DNA of 64,000 nucleotides from positions 868,001 to 932,000 of the forward strand of contig NZ_WMCD01000001.1 of the NCBI RefSeq assembly GCF_010994275.1, read 5' to 3'. Shown piece by piece: positions 24,057 to 33,475 of the stretch. The stretch is from Cyclobacterium jeungdonense (lineage in GTDB: Bacteria; Bacteroidota; Bacteroidia; Cytophagales; Cyclobacteriaceae). The notes under the pieces were generated by a model. It was not told the DNA's origin and ran no database searches. It was given only the letters and a program-made list of their open reading frames with translations. The position numbers and the translations under genes are program-made. Each line of letters opens with the position of its first letter. Within the stretch, counting starts at the first letter, position 1.

Positions 24057-25169
24057 TTATTCTTCTATTCCAAACCAATGCACTGCATTTTTATAAAACA
24101 CCTTGTCTACCACATCTTTGGGCAATTGTAAACCTTGAAACGGTTCGTTTATAAGGTCACTGTTCATTTCATTATCGGTAACAAAAAATTCCCAATCCCG
24201 CTTCCAGGCCGCATCCATGGCTGCATGCAATTCCTCCTCGCTGCGGCTTCCGTTATCAGAGAGGTCGGTTGCGTATAGTAATCGGTCCTGATAGCGGATA
24301 AAAAACTCCCGCACCTTAACCCTGTCTTCTGCCGTTTGGTAAAACACCTGCCCCATACGCGCTGCCAGATCCACCGCCATGTTGGGGAAGCGATCGAGGG
24401 TTCGTGCCAACTCGTCCACATCGTATTCCAAACTACCCATATGTGCGCCGACAAATTTCAGGTCGGGATGTTTTTCCAGCATGTTGTCCCTACGCTGTAT
24501 CAACTCTTCATGGCTGGGCATTTCGGGCTGCAGGTACATGTGGTATTCGGGATGATTTCCATAATAGTTCCGGTCGTTGTTAGTAGTCATTTCCTCTAAT
24601 GGAAGCCAGCAATTTTTGGGCTCTGCCAAATGCCCCATCAAGGTCTTACCCTGTTTGCTAATATGATCAAATATAGCGTCAAAACGGGCATCGTCGATCT
24701 GTATCAGGTTTCCAGCCGTATCCCGCGATACCATCCCTATGTTTTTCCAAACTTTGACCCCAAGGGCTCCCTTTTCAAAGCAGCTGTCCAACCAGTGGAT
24801 CACCTTTTCCTCCCAATCCGGACTATCCCAATCTGATACCGCAAAAGCCGTCACATTGGCTACCGTTTCCGGATGGGCTTTTTCCTGCTGCAGGCCATAG
24901 GAAAATTTCCGGTACACATCATTCCATCCATCCGTATACTCCAGGGCTACATTGATCAGCCGAAACCCATCCGATGTGGCTTTTTCTACAAAGAGATTGC
25001 GATCGGTTTCCAGATGCACGTGTACGTCCATTTTAGGGACAGAAGTATAATCCTCCATTGTATAATGATCAGAATCGGACCCACAGGCCGTTCCCATAAG
25101 CATAAAAATAACAGGAACTACATATCCTGTCAGGGGCAAGTCTATTTCCATAATTAAATTGGTTTTCAT
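24057..25169 (-). CDS. Amidohydrolase-like lipoprotein, copy A
   Basis: This 370-residue protein has a lipobox LMGTAC within its first 30 residues and so is probably a membrane-anchored lipoprotein facing the periplasm or surface. Motifs equal those of copy B: KMDVHVHL, TLMGHLAEP, FVGAHMGSLEYD and LYATDLSDNG. Histidines and the final Asp needed for metal binding are present. The two copies are similar over their whole mature length but differ in the signal peptide. It is divergent from the PVC-type heme gene at 25341, which suggests a common control region at 25170-25340. Confidence 0.88.
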   Translation of the reverse strand: MKTNLIMEIDLPLTGYVVPVIFMLMGTACGSDSDHYTMEDYTSVPKMDVHVHLETDRNLFVEKATSDGFRLINVALEYTDGWNDVYRKFSYGLQQEKAHPETVANVTAFAVSDWDSPDWEEKVIHWLDSCFEKGALGVKVWKNIGMVSRDTAGNLIQIDDARFDAIFDHISKQGKTLMGHLAEPKNCWLPLEEMTTNNDRNYYGNHPEYHMYLQPEMPSHEELIQRRDNMLEKHPDLKFVGAHMGSLEYDVDELARTLDRFPNMAVDLAARMGQVFYQTAEDRVKVREFFIRYQDRLLYATDLSDNGSRSEEELHAAMDAAWKRDWEFFVTDNEMNSDLINEPFQGLQLPKDVVDKVFYKNAVHWFGIEE

Positions 25170-25270
25170 TTCAAATTAGTAATTATACACAAGGATGATA
25201 GAAAAATCAGAAAAAATTATTTTTTCGGTAAGCAGTTTTTTGCAAAAATGCCCTACTTTGGTACTTGCTT

Positions 25271-25301
25271 TTCGTTTCCAGCTTGCGAACCAGGAAACGA
25301 A
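25271..25301. promoter_or_regulatory. Inverted repeat in the divergent promoter region
   Basis: TTCGTTTCC and GGAAACGAA are perfect 9-bp arms around 13 bases, 40-70 bp before the PVC-type heme gene. It could be an operator or a 5' leader hairpin. Confidence 0.35.
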
Positions 25302-25340
25302 CCGCTCAAAAGTGAACGAGAACAAAACCATTATTCATAG

Positions 25341-28040
25341 ATGATTAGCAAATACCTGAACTATATATTCCTGATTTTTATAACTGCCGCATGCCAGCAA
25401 CAGGAACTGCAGAAACCCGTTTTTGATATTTCTCCCGAAGAGCGCCTGGACCCGAAAAGAAAAGAAGCTCCCTACCCACGAATAGAAATCCCTGAGGGTG
25501 TGGATATGGAATCGGCCCGATGGAAAGGCATTGACCTGACACCGACTGCACCGGTAGTCCCCTTATCGGCCGTTGAGGAACAAAAGACATTTCGGCTGCA
25601 ACCGGGCTATCATTTAGAGCCGATTCTGGCCGAACCGCATATACAGGAGCCTGCAGCCATCCAGTTTGATGGCAATGGAAGGATGTACGTGCTAGAGCTT
25701 CGAACCTACATGCAGGATATTGATGCCACAGGGGAATTGATGCCTGCAGGCCGTATTTCTCGTTGGGAGGATACCGATGGGGATGGCATCTACGAAACGG
25801 GCGTTGTCTTTTTGGATAGCCTGGTATTTCCGCGCTTTGTAGTTCCTTTTGGGCCTAATACCATCTTGTCCATGGAATCAAACGAGGATCATGTGTACAA
25901 ATTCACAGACACCGATAATGACGGAAAAGCCGACAAAAAAGAACTATTTGCCACCGGTCTCGGCCGATCCGGAAACGTAGAACACCAAACCAGCTTCCTG
26001 ACCTGGGCCATGGACAATTGGATGTACAGTACCTACAATTCCCGCCGAATCCGATGGACGTCGGAAGGAGTTATTCAGGAATCCACCGGCAATCCTTACG
26101 GGCAATGGGGTGTGACACAGGACAATTATGGACAGGTTTGGTTTCAAGATGGGGCCGGTGGGGTGCCTCAAAACTTTAACTTTCCTATTGTTTATGGAAA
26201 CTTTAGGGTGGAAGGACAGTTTCAGGAAGGCTTCCGTGAGCCATTTAGCCTGGTCGGATTGGCGGATTTCGAACCCGGAATGCGGGAGGCAAATCCCGAT
26301 GGTTCGCTTAACAATGTAACCGGAGCCGCAGGAAATGACGTATTCCGTGGAGACCGTCTACCTGAAGAGCTGGTTAACCAATATTTCTACGGAGAACCCG
26401 TAGCCCGTATCGTACGACAGGTTCGGTCCGACAAGTCGGAAGGATTAACCTACATTCAAAACCCCTACCGTGATCAGGCGACCGAATTTATTCAATCTAC
26501 CGATCCCTTATTCCGGCCCGTGGACATGGCTACCGCTCCAGACGGCACCCTGTACATCGTAGACATGTATCGTGGCATTATTCAGGAAGGTAACTGGACC
26601 CAGGAAGGCAGTTACCTGCGAACAAAAATTCAACAGTACCAAATGGACGACATTGTGGGCAACGGACGCATCTGGAGGCTAACACACGAAGACCACTCAC
26701 GGAGTACCGAAAAACCACGTATGTTTGAGGAATCTGCCAGTGAACTGGTGCAGCACCTGACCCACCCCAACGGCTGGTGGCGGGATAAGGCCCAGCAACT
26801 GCTTATCCTACGACAAGACCGGTCGGTTGTACCCGAATTGGAAGCTATGGCCCGGAACCATGAGAATGAATTGGCTCGCATTCATGCCCTGTGGACCTTG
26901 GAGGGACTGGGGTCACTGAAGGCTGATTTGGTACGTGAATGGATGCAGAGTGACAATCCAAAATTGCAGATTCAAGCCCTACGTGCCGGAGAAACGCTCT
27001 ACAAATACGGTGATAAAGGTTTGGAGGCCGATTATAAGGAAATGATGGATGAGTCAGATCCTCAAGTAGCCATTCAGGCATTATTAAGTGCATACGTACT
27101 CAATTTCGGGGATGTGGAAAACCAGATGCAAACAGCACTGGCCAATAACCAGGTAAAGGGAGTTCAAACAGTAGCACAGCAGACTTTGGATAAAATAGCC
27201 GCTGCCCGGGAAAGGGCGGCCACACAATATACCGCTGCAGAAAGGGTCCTCTTTGATGAAGGAAAATCCATTTTTGATAGTTATTGTGCTACCTGTCATG
27301 GTGTAAAAGGGCTCGGAACGCCTACCGGAGGAGCTGGTGGAGAACTCCTCGCCCCTGGATTTTCGGGGTCGGCTCGAATTCAAGGTCATCCGGAGTATGC
27401 CGTAAAAACCCTGTTGCACGGACTTACCGGTACTATTGATGGAAAGGAATACGAAGGAGTCATGATTGCCATGGGAGAAAATACCGACGATTGGATCGCC
27501 TCTGTGGTATCTTACATCCGGAATGATTTTGGCAATCAGGGAAGCTTTATCAGCCCGGAATACGTAGCACAAATAAGGGAAGCTACCCAAGATCGGGATA
27601 GCAACTATTCCCACGATGCGTTGGTGGCGGAAGTACCCAAGCAGCTTTTTCCGCAAGACAATTGGCGGGTAAATGCCAGCAGTACCGCCTTGCAGGGAGT
27701 GGGTTCTACCCGAGATCCCGGTTATGCTTTTGGCTTTAAGGGCTGGAAAACCGACGAAACTCAAAAGCCAGGCATGTGGTTTCAGATTGTTCTCCCGACT
27801 CCTCAAAATCTGGCTGAAATCCAGTTTGATGCGGGAGAGGAACAGTTTCCGGGCAACTATGCCGTGGAAGTATCTACCGAGGGGAATGAATGGAGAGAAG
27901 TGGCTTCAATTAAAGGAGAAAAGGGCGTAAATACGGTGCGTTGGGAAGATAACTCAGCGGTAACTCAGGTTCGATTAGTAGTTAAGGATGCGCGAATTCA
28001 ACCTTGGGCCATGAAAAATTTACGGTTGTTTGCCCGTTAG
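25341..28040 (+). CDS. PVC-type heme lipoprotein: beta propeller, HEAT repeats, cytochrome c, discoidin-like domain
   Basis: The 899-residue protein has a lipoprotein signal (lipobox ITAAC). A six-bladed GDH-like propeller spans about 75-450, with Ca-binding-like DTDGDGIYE and DTDNDGKAD segments and the conserved PDGTLYIVDMYRGII. HEAT-like helices follow (about 460-630). A cytochrome c domain has the heme motif CATCH (C649, C652, H653). The end (about 770-899) resembles an F5/8 type C carbohydrate-binding domain. The architecture suggests periplasmic or surface oxidation of a sugar with electron transfer to the bound heme; the substrate is unknown. No PQQ ligands are confirmed. It is a distant relative of the gene at 45695. 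Confidence 0.9.
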   Translation: MISKYLNYIFLIFITAACQQQELQKPVFDISPEERLDPKRKEAPYPRIEIPEGVDMESARWKGIDLTPTAPVVPLSAVEEQKTFRLQPGYHLEPILAEPHIQEPAAIQFDGNGRMYVLELRTYMQDIDATGELMPAGRISRWEDTDGDGIYETGVVFLDSLVFPRFVVPFGPNTILSMESNEDHVYKFTDTDNDGKADKKELFATGLGRSGNVEHQTSFLTWAMDNWMYSTYNSRRIRWTSEGVIQESTGNPYGQWGVTQDNYGQVWFQDGAGGVPQNFNFPIVYGNFRVEGQFQEGFREPFSLVGLADFEPGMREANPDGSLNNVTGAAGNDVFRGDRLPEELVNQYFYGEPVARIVRQVRSDKSEGLTYIQNPYRDQATEFIQSTDPLFRPVDMATAPDGTLYIVDMYRGIIQEGNWTQEGSYLRTKIQQYQMDDIVGNGRIWRLTHEDHSRSTEKPRMFEESASELVQHLTHPNGWWRDKAQQLLILRQDRSVVPELEAMARNHENELARIHALWTLEGLGSLKADLVREWMQSDNPKLQIQALRAGETLYKYGDKGLEADYKEMMDESDPQVAIQALLSAYVLNFGDVENQMQTALANNQVKGVQTVAQQTLDKIAAARERAATQYTAAERVLFDEGKSIFDSYCATCHGVKGLGTPTGGAGGELLAPGFSGSARIQGHPEYAVKTLLHGLTGTIDGKEYEGVMIAMGENTDDWIASVVSYIRNDFGNQGSFISPEYVAQIREATQDRDSNYSHDALVAEVPKQLFPQDNWRVNASSTALQGVGSTRDPGYAFGFKGWKTDETQKPGMWFQIVLPTPQNLAEIQFDAGEEQFPGNYAVEVSTEGNEWREVASIKGEKGVNTVRWEDNSAVTQVRLVVKDARIQPWAMKNLRLFAR

Positions 28041-28066
28041 TTCAAAATTTTACTGAGTAAGAAAAT

Positions 28067-28105
28067 CCCTCCTCGGGTAAGGGCAACATTAAAACCCGGG
28101 GAGGG
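28067..28105. terminator. Hairpin after the PVC-type heme gene
   Basis: CCCTCCTCGGGT and ACCCGGGGAGGG form a 12-bp stem (one G-U pair) around a 15-base loop, 26 bp after the stop codon. No T-run follows on the plus strand, so it is a weak terminator or an RNA-stabilising structure. Confidence 0.5.
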
Positions 28106-28246
28106 AGAAAAATGGAGAATGCATTCCATAAGGATTTTGGATATTGTTTCCGGATCAATTTTTTATAATTTTTTTTGTTTTTATATAACAAAATAAGTAA
28201 CTTTTTTAAACATTAAGTGATTTCCAACTTCCAAAATTCAAAAACA

Positions 28247-30133
28247 ATGATTTACACACTTAAAGGTAACCTAACTGGGGTTCAATGTGATGATCATTTT
28301 ATGCCCCTGTCGAATACTACTGTCAGGCTTTACAGATCGAGAGCCGACGTAAACGAAGCTACTGTATTGGTAGCAGCGCAAGCCAAAGAGACCTTTCAGA
28401 TTATCGATGAAAAAGGTATAAAGTCCAAAGAAAAGGACTTATTGGCCGAGTCTAAAACAGACGAATCGGGAAATTATACTTTTGAAATAAATGGTGATAA
28501 AGCCAAATATAAGGGAGAAGCGGTGGAATTTGCTGTTTTCTACGCTGAGGTTCCTGATTATGGTCAAAAGAACACTGAAAAACCAAAAAATTTCCAGCCA
28601 TTCCTGGCTTCTTTGAATGTACTTCAACCAAAGTGGCGGGAAACTAACAACGGGCTGCAAGCGAATTGGAATTACCGTATTTCCAATAGGATATGGTGTC
28701 AGATTCTTTCTATCCTTGACATTTGGTTGATTTGTGGGCTGGTAAGCCATTGTGAATCGCAGCAAGCCCTTGCGGGCATTGAAGTAATTGCGATGGATGA
28801 TGATGTTATTTCGGATGACCAGCTGGGTTCTGCCATTACGGATGAAAATGGCCGCTTCTGCATTTATTATAGGTCCAAGGATTTTAAGAAGACATTTCTT
28901 TCTCCCGTGGTCAACGTGGAAACTCCCCTGTTCCCGTGGGGAAACGGACCTGATATTTTTTTCAAATTTGCCTTTGGTGGATCCATTTTTTTCGAAGAAC
29001 TACCCAGTCGCGCCAGACAGGCTGATCGCGAGAATGTGGGTAACTGCTTTTGCGTGAGGCTTTGCCTCAGAGACCAACCCGATGGAGGAAATGGCACCGG
29101 ACCGATAGGATACTTTTTTGCTATCGGAGAGTTAAGGCGATACAACTCAATCGTAAACATAAATCCGGCCTCTGGCAAGACGGTCGGAAAACCAATCTCT
29201 AGCTGGAATGATCTGGCTTTTTATCAGAATCTGGCGTTGGTAGGTGCTCTCACGGAAAAACTTAACGGAGCGCCTATGGAATACAAGTTTCAATATACTG
29301 AATTGACAAGCCCCGGAGACCCGGTACCTATATCGCCAGGGGCCTGGACGGATGTGATTCCCACCCAAATTGCAAATACGGTCATCGGATATGGATGGAA
29401 GCTAACGCCCGGCTTTGAGTATGAAGATATCGCGATAAATGCGGTCGGTAGCCAAATTCCGGTAAGCTTTAATGGCAATTGGATCGTGGTTCCACAAAGT
29501 GGTTCCCTACCGATGGGCTTCAACCTTGTATTGAATAATAATGGCCCGTTAATCAAATTGATTTCCTCGACCATTGCTGGTACCCCTGTTGACATGGGAG
29601 GTTTGATCCCGGGTAATAGTACCACTTCGGTCAATCCCTTACAACAAAACAGGTATTTTAGCCTGAGGATGATCAAAAGGGAAGCAGGAAACCCGAGCAC
29701 TGAAGTGGTTGCAGGTGTATCCCGGCCACTGGCTATATTCAACACCAAATACCTCAACGTTCCTCAGCGTGGGTCCTGGTTGCCGACTACAAATAGCAAT
29801 GAACTGGGCGTCGCTTCAATAGATCTGGATGAATTGGCTACATCCGGAGGCTGCAGTACCATTACCAATACCCTAACAGCAAAATATACCGCCGCAAATC
29901 CAAACCTAGGAGCCGTCAGTTTAAATATGACTGGTCCCGGTGGTCCCCACAGTTTCGCACCCGTAGTAGAAACCACCCCGGGGGAAGAATCCCACGGGAC
30001 ATCTGCTTACACAGGTAGCGTGGAGGCTCTGCCTAAGTGCTCTTATGAAGTTCGCCTATCGGCTGAACTCAAACTTACCAATGGCGAATCCCAACACGAT
30101 GGCATTTGGGATCGGGTATTATTTTGCAAATAA
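28247..30133 (+). CDS. Large protein with two transthyretin-like domains, no signal peptide
   Basis: The ATG at 28247 is preferred to an in-frame GTG at 28217. The 628-residue product lacks any signal peptide. Residues 1-85 (MIYTLKGNLTGVQCD...DESGNYTFEING) and about 165-235 (ALAGIEVIAMDDD...ITDENGRFCIYYRSKDF) look like two prealbumin/carboxypeptidase-regulatory-like beta sandwiches. The linker region is Cys- and Trp-rich (IWCQILSILDIWLICGLVSHC). The C-terminal 350 residues are a beta-rich region without a motif I recognise. Such Ig-like folds usually occur in exported proteins, so a cytosolic form is unusual, unless secretion uses a different route. It stands alone, flanked by hairpins. Function is unknown. 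Confidence 0.7.
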   Translation: MIYTLKGNLTGVQCDDHFMPLSNTTVRLYRSRADVNEATVLVAAQAKETFQIIDEKGIKSKEKDLLAESKTDESGNYTFEINGDKAKYKGEAVEFAVFYAEVPDYGQKNTEKPKNFQPFLASLNVLQPKWRETNNGLQANWNYRISNRIWCQILSILDIWLICGLVSHCESQQALAGIEVIAMDDDVISDDQLGSAITDENGRFCIYYRSKDFKKTFLSPVVNVETPLFPWGNGPDIFFKFAFGGSIFFEELPSRARQADRENVGNCFCVRLCLRDQPDGGNGTGPIGYFFAIGELRRYNSIVNINPASGKTVGKPISSWNDLAFYQNLALVGALTEKLNGAPMEYKFQYTELTSPGDPVPISPGAWTDVIPTQIANTVIGYGWKLTPGFEYEDIAINAVGSQIPVSFNGNWIVVPQSGSLPMGFNLVLNNNGPLIKLISSTIAGTPVDMGGLIPGNSTTSVNPLQQNRYFSLRMIKREAGNPSTEVVAGVSRPLAIFNTKYLNVPQRGSWLPTTNSNELGVASIDLDELATSGGCSTITNTLTAKYTAANPNLGAVSLNMTGPGGPHSFAPVVETTPGEESHGTSAYTGSVEALPKCSYEVRLSAELKLTNGESQHDGIWDRVLFCK

Positions 30134-30139
30134 TAATTA

Positions 30140-30162
30140 GCCCCGGGAAATTTTCCCGGGGC
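30140..30162. terminator. GC-rich hairpin after the transthyretin-like gene
   Basis: GCCCCGGGAAA-T-TTTCCCGGGGC is an almost perfect 23-bp palindrome 6 bp after the stop codon. It lacks a T-run but its position suggests transcript termination or 3'-end protection. Confidence 0.6.
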
Positions 30163-30202
30163 ATCAAAACCACCTACAGTCCGAAACCACGACTTATTAT
30201 AT

Positions 30203-31012
30203 ATGTGTAAAATCCAGACCAATTCGAGTTATATAATACTTGTTTTTATCATTTTCGCTGAAATTAGTTCGCTGACCGCACAAATACTTAAACAACCCAT
30301 ACCTGATAAAACGGTAGTTTTAACTTTTGATGACGCCCCAGCCAGCCATTATTCCCATGTGGCGCCGCTATTGAAGGAAAAAGGCTTCGGAGCTACCTTT
30401 TTTGTCTGTGAGTTTCCACCAAACTATGGGGACAGCAGCATATACATGAACTGGCGCCAAATGCAGGAATTGGACCGGATGGGTTTTGAAGTAGCCAACC
30501 ATACCCATAGCCATGCAGGGGTAGGAAAACTTCCGAAGGAAGAAATCCGGCAACAAATCGAATACATTGAAGAAAAAATGGATTCCCTGAATATGAGAAA
30601 ACCGATCAGTTTTGCTTATCCCGGTTACAGCATGAGTGAAACGGTGTTAGCCGTGCTGGACGAGAAGAACTATCAGATTGCCCGTGCAGGAGGCAGCAGG
30701 ACTTACGACCCTTTAGCAGATCATCCCTACCTCCTACCCAGCTGGGCTACAGATGATACGAATGAAGAAATGATTTTGGATGCTTTGGAAAAAGCGAAAG
30801 ATGGAAAAGTAGTTATTTTGACGATTCATGGGGTTCCTGACCAGGAACATCCCTGGGTAACTACTTCTCCGGCCCTCTTTTCAAAATACTTGAATTTTTT
30901 ATCCAACCGTCAATATAACGTTATTTCCCTTCAAGATTTATCCCGTTACATCGACTTTGAAGAAGCCAGCCGCATACTGGAAGCAGACCTTAGTAAGCCG
31001 CTGAAGAATTAA
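30203..31012 (+). CDS. Exported polysaccharide deacetylase family protein
   Basis: This 269-residue protein has an N-terminal signal peptide (hydrophobic IILVFIIFAEISSLTA). The NodB-homology domain shows motif 1 TFDDAP (D43, D44), motif 2 HTHSH (H100, H104) and a later motif ITIHGV with the catalytic His. The family removes N- or O-acetyl groups from chitin, peptidoglycan or xylan in a metal-dependent way. Substrate cannot be read from sequence. Location is periplasmic or secreted. Confidence 0.9.
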   Translation: MCKIQTNSSYIILVFIIFAEISSLTAQILKQPIPDKTVVLTFDDAPASHYSHVAPLLKEKGFGATFFVCEFPPNYGDSSIYMNWRQMQELDRMGFEVANHTHSHAGVGKLPKEEIRQQIEYIEEKMDSLNMRKPISFAYPGYSMSETVLAVLDEKNYQIARAGGSRTYDPLADHPYLLPSWATDDTNEEMILDALEKAKDGKVVILTIHGVPDQEHPWVTTSPALFSKYLNFLSNRQYNVISLQDLSRYIDFEEASRILEADLSKPLKN

Positions 31013-31214
31013 GGTTTTCAAAATAAAAAGGGGGCTGAATTTTCTCCCTTACTTACAAGCGTAATCCAATCGTGTCGATGTGACGATTATTTAGATGATT
31101 GCTTATAAAATAATTTTTGGCGATATCATTGAGCACGAATTTATAATTGGATGTTACCGAAACTTCAGTAAATTTAATTAATAAATCAATCCTTCAATAA
31201 TACTAGATGATCTG

Positions 31215-32207
31215 ATGAAGAAAAGATATTGGACAATCATTCTGGTATTACTTATCCTATTGGTTACCTATTTTTCCGGGCCTCGAATACCAATTCCAGT
31301 CTATTCTAATGAATTACCGGAACTACCCACGGATTTAACCGAATTGGAAAACCTGATTCGGTCTCAGGAAAATCGGGAACCCTTGAGGAAAGATAACGAG
31401 GCGAGGATTATTTGGCATCATGATACCGCAAAGGTGACTCCATACAGTATCGTTTACCTGCATGGATTTGCCGGATCTTACCGCGATGGGTATCCCGTAA
31501 ATGTGCAAGTTGCAGATTCACTGGGCGCAAATATTTTCCTTTTCCGAATGGCAGGTCATGGTTTGATACCCCCCGCTTCTTTAGAAAATTTTTCCCCAAC
31601 TTCCGCCTGGGAATCGGCTTTAGAGGCCTTAAAAATTGGTAAAACCATTGGAAAGAAAGTGATCATCATAAGTACTTCCACCGGTGGTACCCTTGCATTG
31701 AAGTTGGCCCAGACCTTTCCTGAATCGGTATATGCCCTAATCAATCTTTCGCCAAATATCGAAGACAATATGAAAGCGGCATTCTTATTGAATTCGCCCT
31801 GGGGGTACGAAATAACGCAGCTTTTCATTGGGGATTACCGGAAGATTGCCCATGAATCAACCTTAGCAACCCAATATTGGGATACAGTGTACACCTCAAA
31901 GGCATTGGTAGATCTTCAGGTTTTAGTCAGCACTACTATGAAAGAAGAATTGTTTAAACAGATACAATGCCCTGTTCTAACCCTTTACTATTATGAGAAT
32001 ATTTTGGATAAGGACCAACATGTGGAAATAAATAGGTATCCTGAAATCCATCAACTATTTTCCATCCCGGATTCTCTAAATCAATTGACTCCACTCCAAA
32101 CCCCAAAAACCCATTTCCTAGGAAGTGATATCAAATCCAAAGATACAGAAGTGGTATTACAGGAGATATTAAAATTTTTTAAAGATAAGCTTAGCATTTT
32201 GAATTGA
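31215..32207 (+). CDS. Membrane-anchored alpha/beta hydrolase
   Basis: The 330-residue protein has an N-terminal membrane segment (about 5-20) followed by an alpha/beta-hydrolase fold. The oxyanion-loop motif is YLHGFAGS (81-88). The nucleophile elbow is ISTSTGGT, giving S155 as nucleophile with Ser in place of the first Gly of GxSxG. The catalytic His is probably in PKTHFLGSD near residue 300. The family includes esterases and lipases. It stands alone, and the substrate is unknown. Confidence 0.85.
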   Translation: MKKRYWTIILVLLILLVTYFSGPRIPIPVYSNELPELPTDLTELENLIRSQENREPLRKDNEARIIWHHDTAKVTPYSIVYLHGFAGSYRDGYPVNVQVADSLGANIFLFRMAGHGLIPPASLENFSPTSAWESALEALKIGKTIGKKVIIISTSTGGTLALKLAQTFPESVYALINLSPNIEDNMKAAFLLNSPWGYEITQLFIGDYRKIAHESTLATQYWDTVYTSKALVDLQVLVSTTMKEELFKQIQCPVLTLYYYENILDKDQHVEINRYPEIHQLFSIPDSLNQLTPLQTPKTHFLGSDIKSKDTEVVLQEILKFFKDKLSILN

Positions 32208-32251
32208 ACGTCAATTTTACCGAAATCAAGTACGGCCCAACCATCAACAAA

Positions 32252-32800
32252 TTAAACAGGCAGAAAAGTAGTTTTTAATTCTTCCATGCTAATGATTTTT
32301 TGAGGGCTTGATAGGCTGAAATCAGTAATTTCCTTCATAAATAAGCCAAGGGAATGCTCTTGTTCAATTTTTGGCCATGAAGGAGGTGAAAATATCCAAT
32401 TTCCAGCTTCATCCTTCATATGACTCCTGTCCGAAGAAAAGGCATTAGTAAAAAAAGCACTGGAGAATGATTTGAAATAGGGCGCATTTTCCGAATTTTC
32501 GTTCGCTGGCCCAAAAGTGAGGTTTAGGTAACTATCTAGTGGAACCGGCAATTCCAGGCTGGAGTCCAAATCATAAATAGACCACATCCCCTGATCAAAA
32601 ACCAAAAGTACCACATGATAATCCCAGCATACCGGATCGGTCTCCAACATGGATTTTTGATGCCAGAAAGAGCAGTTCCGAGTCTCATTGGAAATAATCA
32701 AAACCTTTTTTTTCAATGATTTTAGATCAGGATGCTGACACAGGTGCCAAATGTTCTCCTCACAATAATTTTTGGTATAGTTATATAGCCGTTCTGCCAT
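32252..32800 (-). CDS. Probable protein N-terminal glutamine amidohydrolase, NTAQ1 (WDYHV) family
   Basis: This 182-residue protein matches the eukaryotic NTAQ1 family over its length. It has YCEENIW with the catalytic Cys (C13), the hallmark WDYHVVLL with the catalytic His (H62), IYDLDS with the Asp (D77), and SDRSHMKD...GNW (about 123-134), a segment strongly conserved in animal NTAQ1. In eukaryotes NTAQ1 deamidates an N-terminal Gln to Glu so that arginylation and N-degron decay can follow. The bacterial role is unknown; a link to Leu/Phe-tRNA-transferase or ClpS pathways is speculation. No signal peptide is present. It stands alone on the minus strand. Confidence 0.85.
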   Translation of the reverse strand: MAERLYNYTKNYCEENIWHLCQHPDLKSLKKKVLIISNETRNCSFWHQKSMLETDPVCWDYHVVLLVFDQGMWSIYDLDSSLELPVPLDSYLNLTFGPANENSENAPYFKSFSSAFFTNAFSSDRSHMKDEAGNWIFSPPSWPKIEQEHSLGLFMKEITDFSLSSPQKIISMEELKTTFLPV

Positions 32801-33028
32801 TTGCGATGTTATTTTTTAAAGTCATACCAGCTTGAAAATTCGTTGAAGAATACGTTTAGATATAAGGCCGGCCAATTATTGGATCTGGTAATCGAATTAT
32901 CAGCTACCAATCTTTCATCCAAAAACAACCTGCAACCAAGTTTAGAGATGCTTATGACGGTATCAGGGTAATACATACCCAGTTCTATTTAAGTTCCCAA
33001 TGTCCGGTTTTAACTCAGGTGATTTAGG

Positions 33029-33475
33029 TTAAAAATCCCAAACCCAGGAACATATTGTATCGCGCAAGTCACTGCACCAGTATGTATTCGTTCCAGCCAC
33101 TTCCATCTGGAACGTCAATTCTGCAAAAAAAGCATTGCCGATACCGTCCACTCCGGCATAGCGCTTGGGTTCATAATCGTTATTTTCGGCCACCGGATTC
33201 GTATTAGCTCTTTCGAGCAATTCCAACCAAAAGGCTATCGGATCTGTCCTCATTTCCTCTGCCAATTCATCCAGGAATGATTGTTCTGCACCGGCCATAA
33301 AATTCAACCTCGGAGTCTGGAATGCCCCAATGGTTATCTCGGAATTTACCTGCCATTCTTCAGCCAGGTAATTGTCCACAGCACCAGCTGGAAAACCATT
33401 TGTATGAAAAGGGTGGTACGGATGTCGCCGGCTTTTGCCTTGCCAAAAGTAACCCTCAAATTGAACCCTTCCCAT
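33029..33475 (-). pseudogene. Remnant of an isoquinoline 1-oxidoreductase beta-type (xanthine oxidase family) molybdopterin subunit
   Basis: The 148-residue frame contains family signatures HPYHPFHTNGFPAGAV, EITIGAFQTPRLNF, EQSFLDELAEE, DPIAFWLELLERA and ENNDYEPKRYAGV, which belong to the C-terminal third of the 700+ residue molybdopterin-binding subunit. After RYAGV the sequence jumps to DGIGNAFFAELTF, which in intact proteins lies much further on, so an internal segment is deleted. The last 20 residues no longer match. Neither the rest of the large subunit nor a 2Fe-2S subunit is next to it. This is a degraded gene. Confidence 0.8.

Noticed and set aside
27084..27806. 240-residue minus-strand frame
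   Set aside because: Antisense to the cytochrome c and discoidin part of the heme lipoprotein; no domain.
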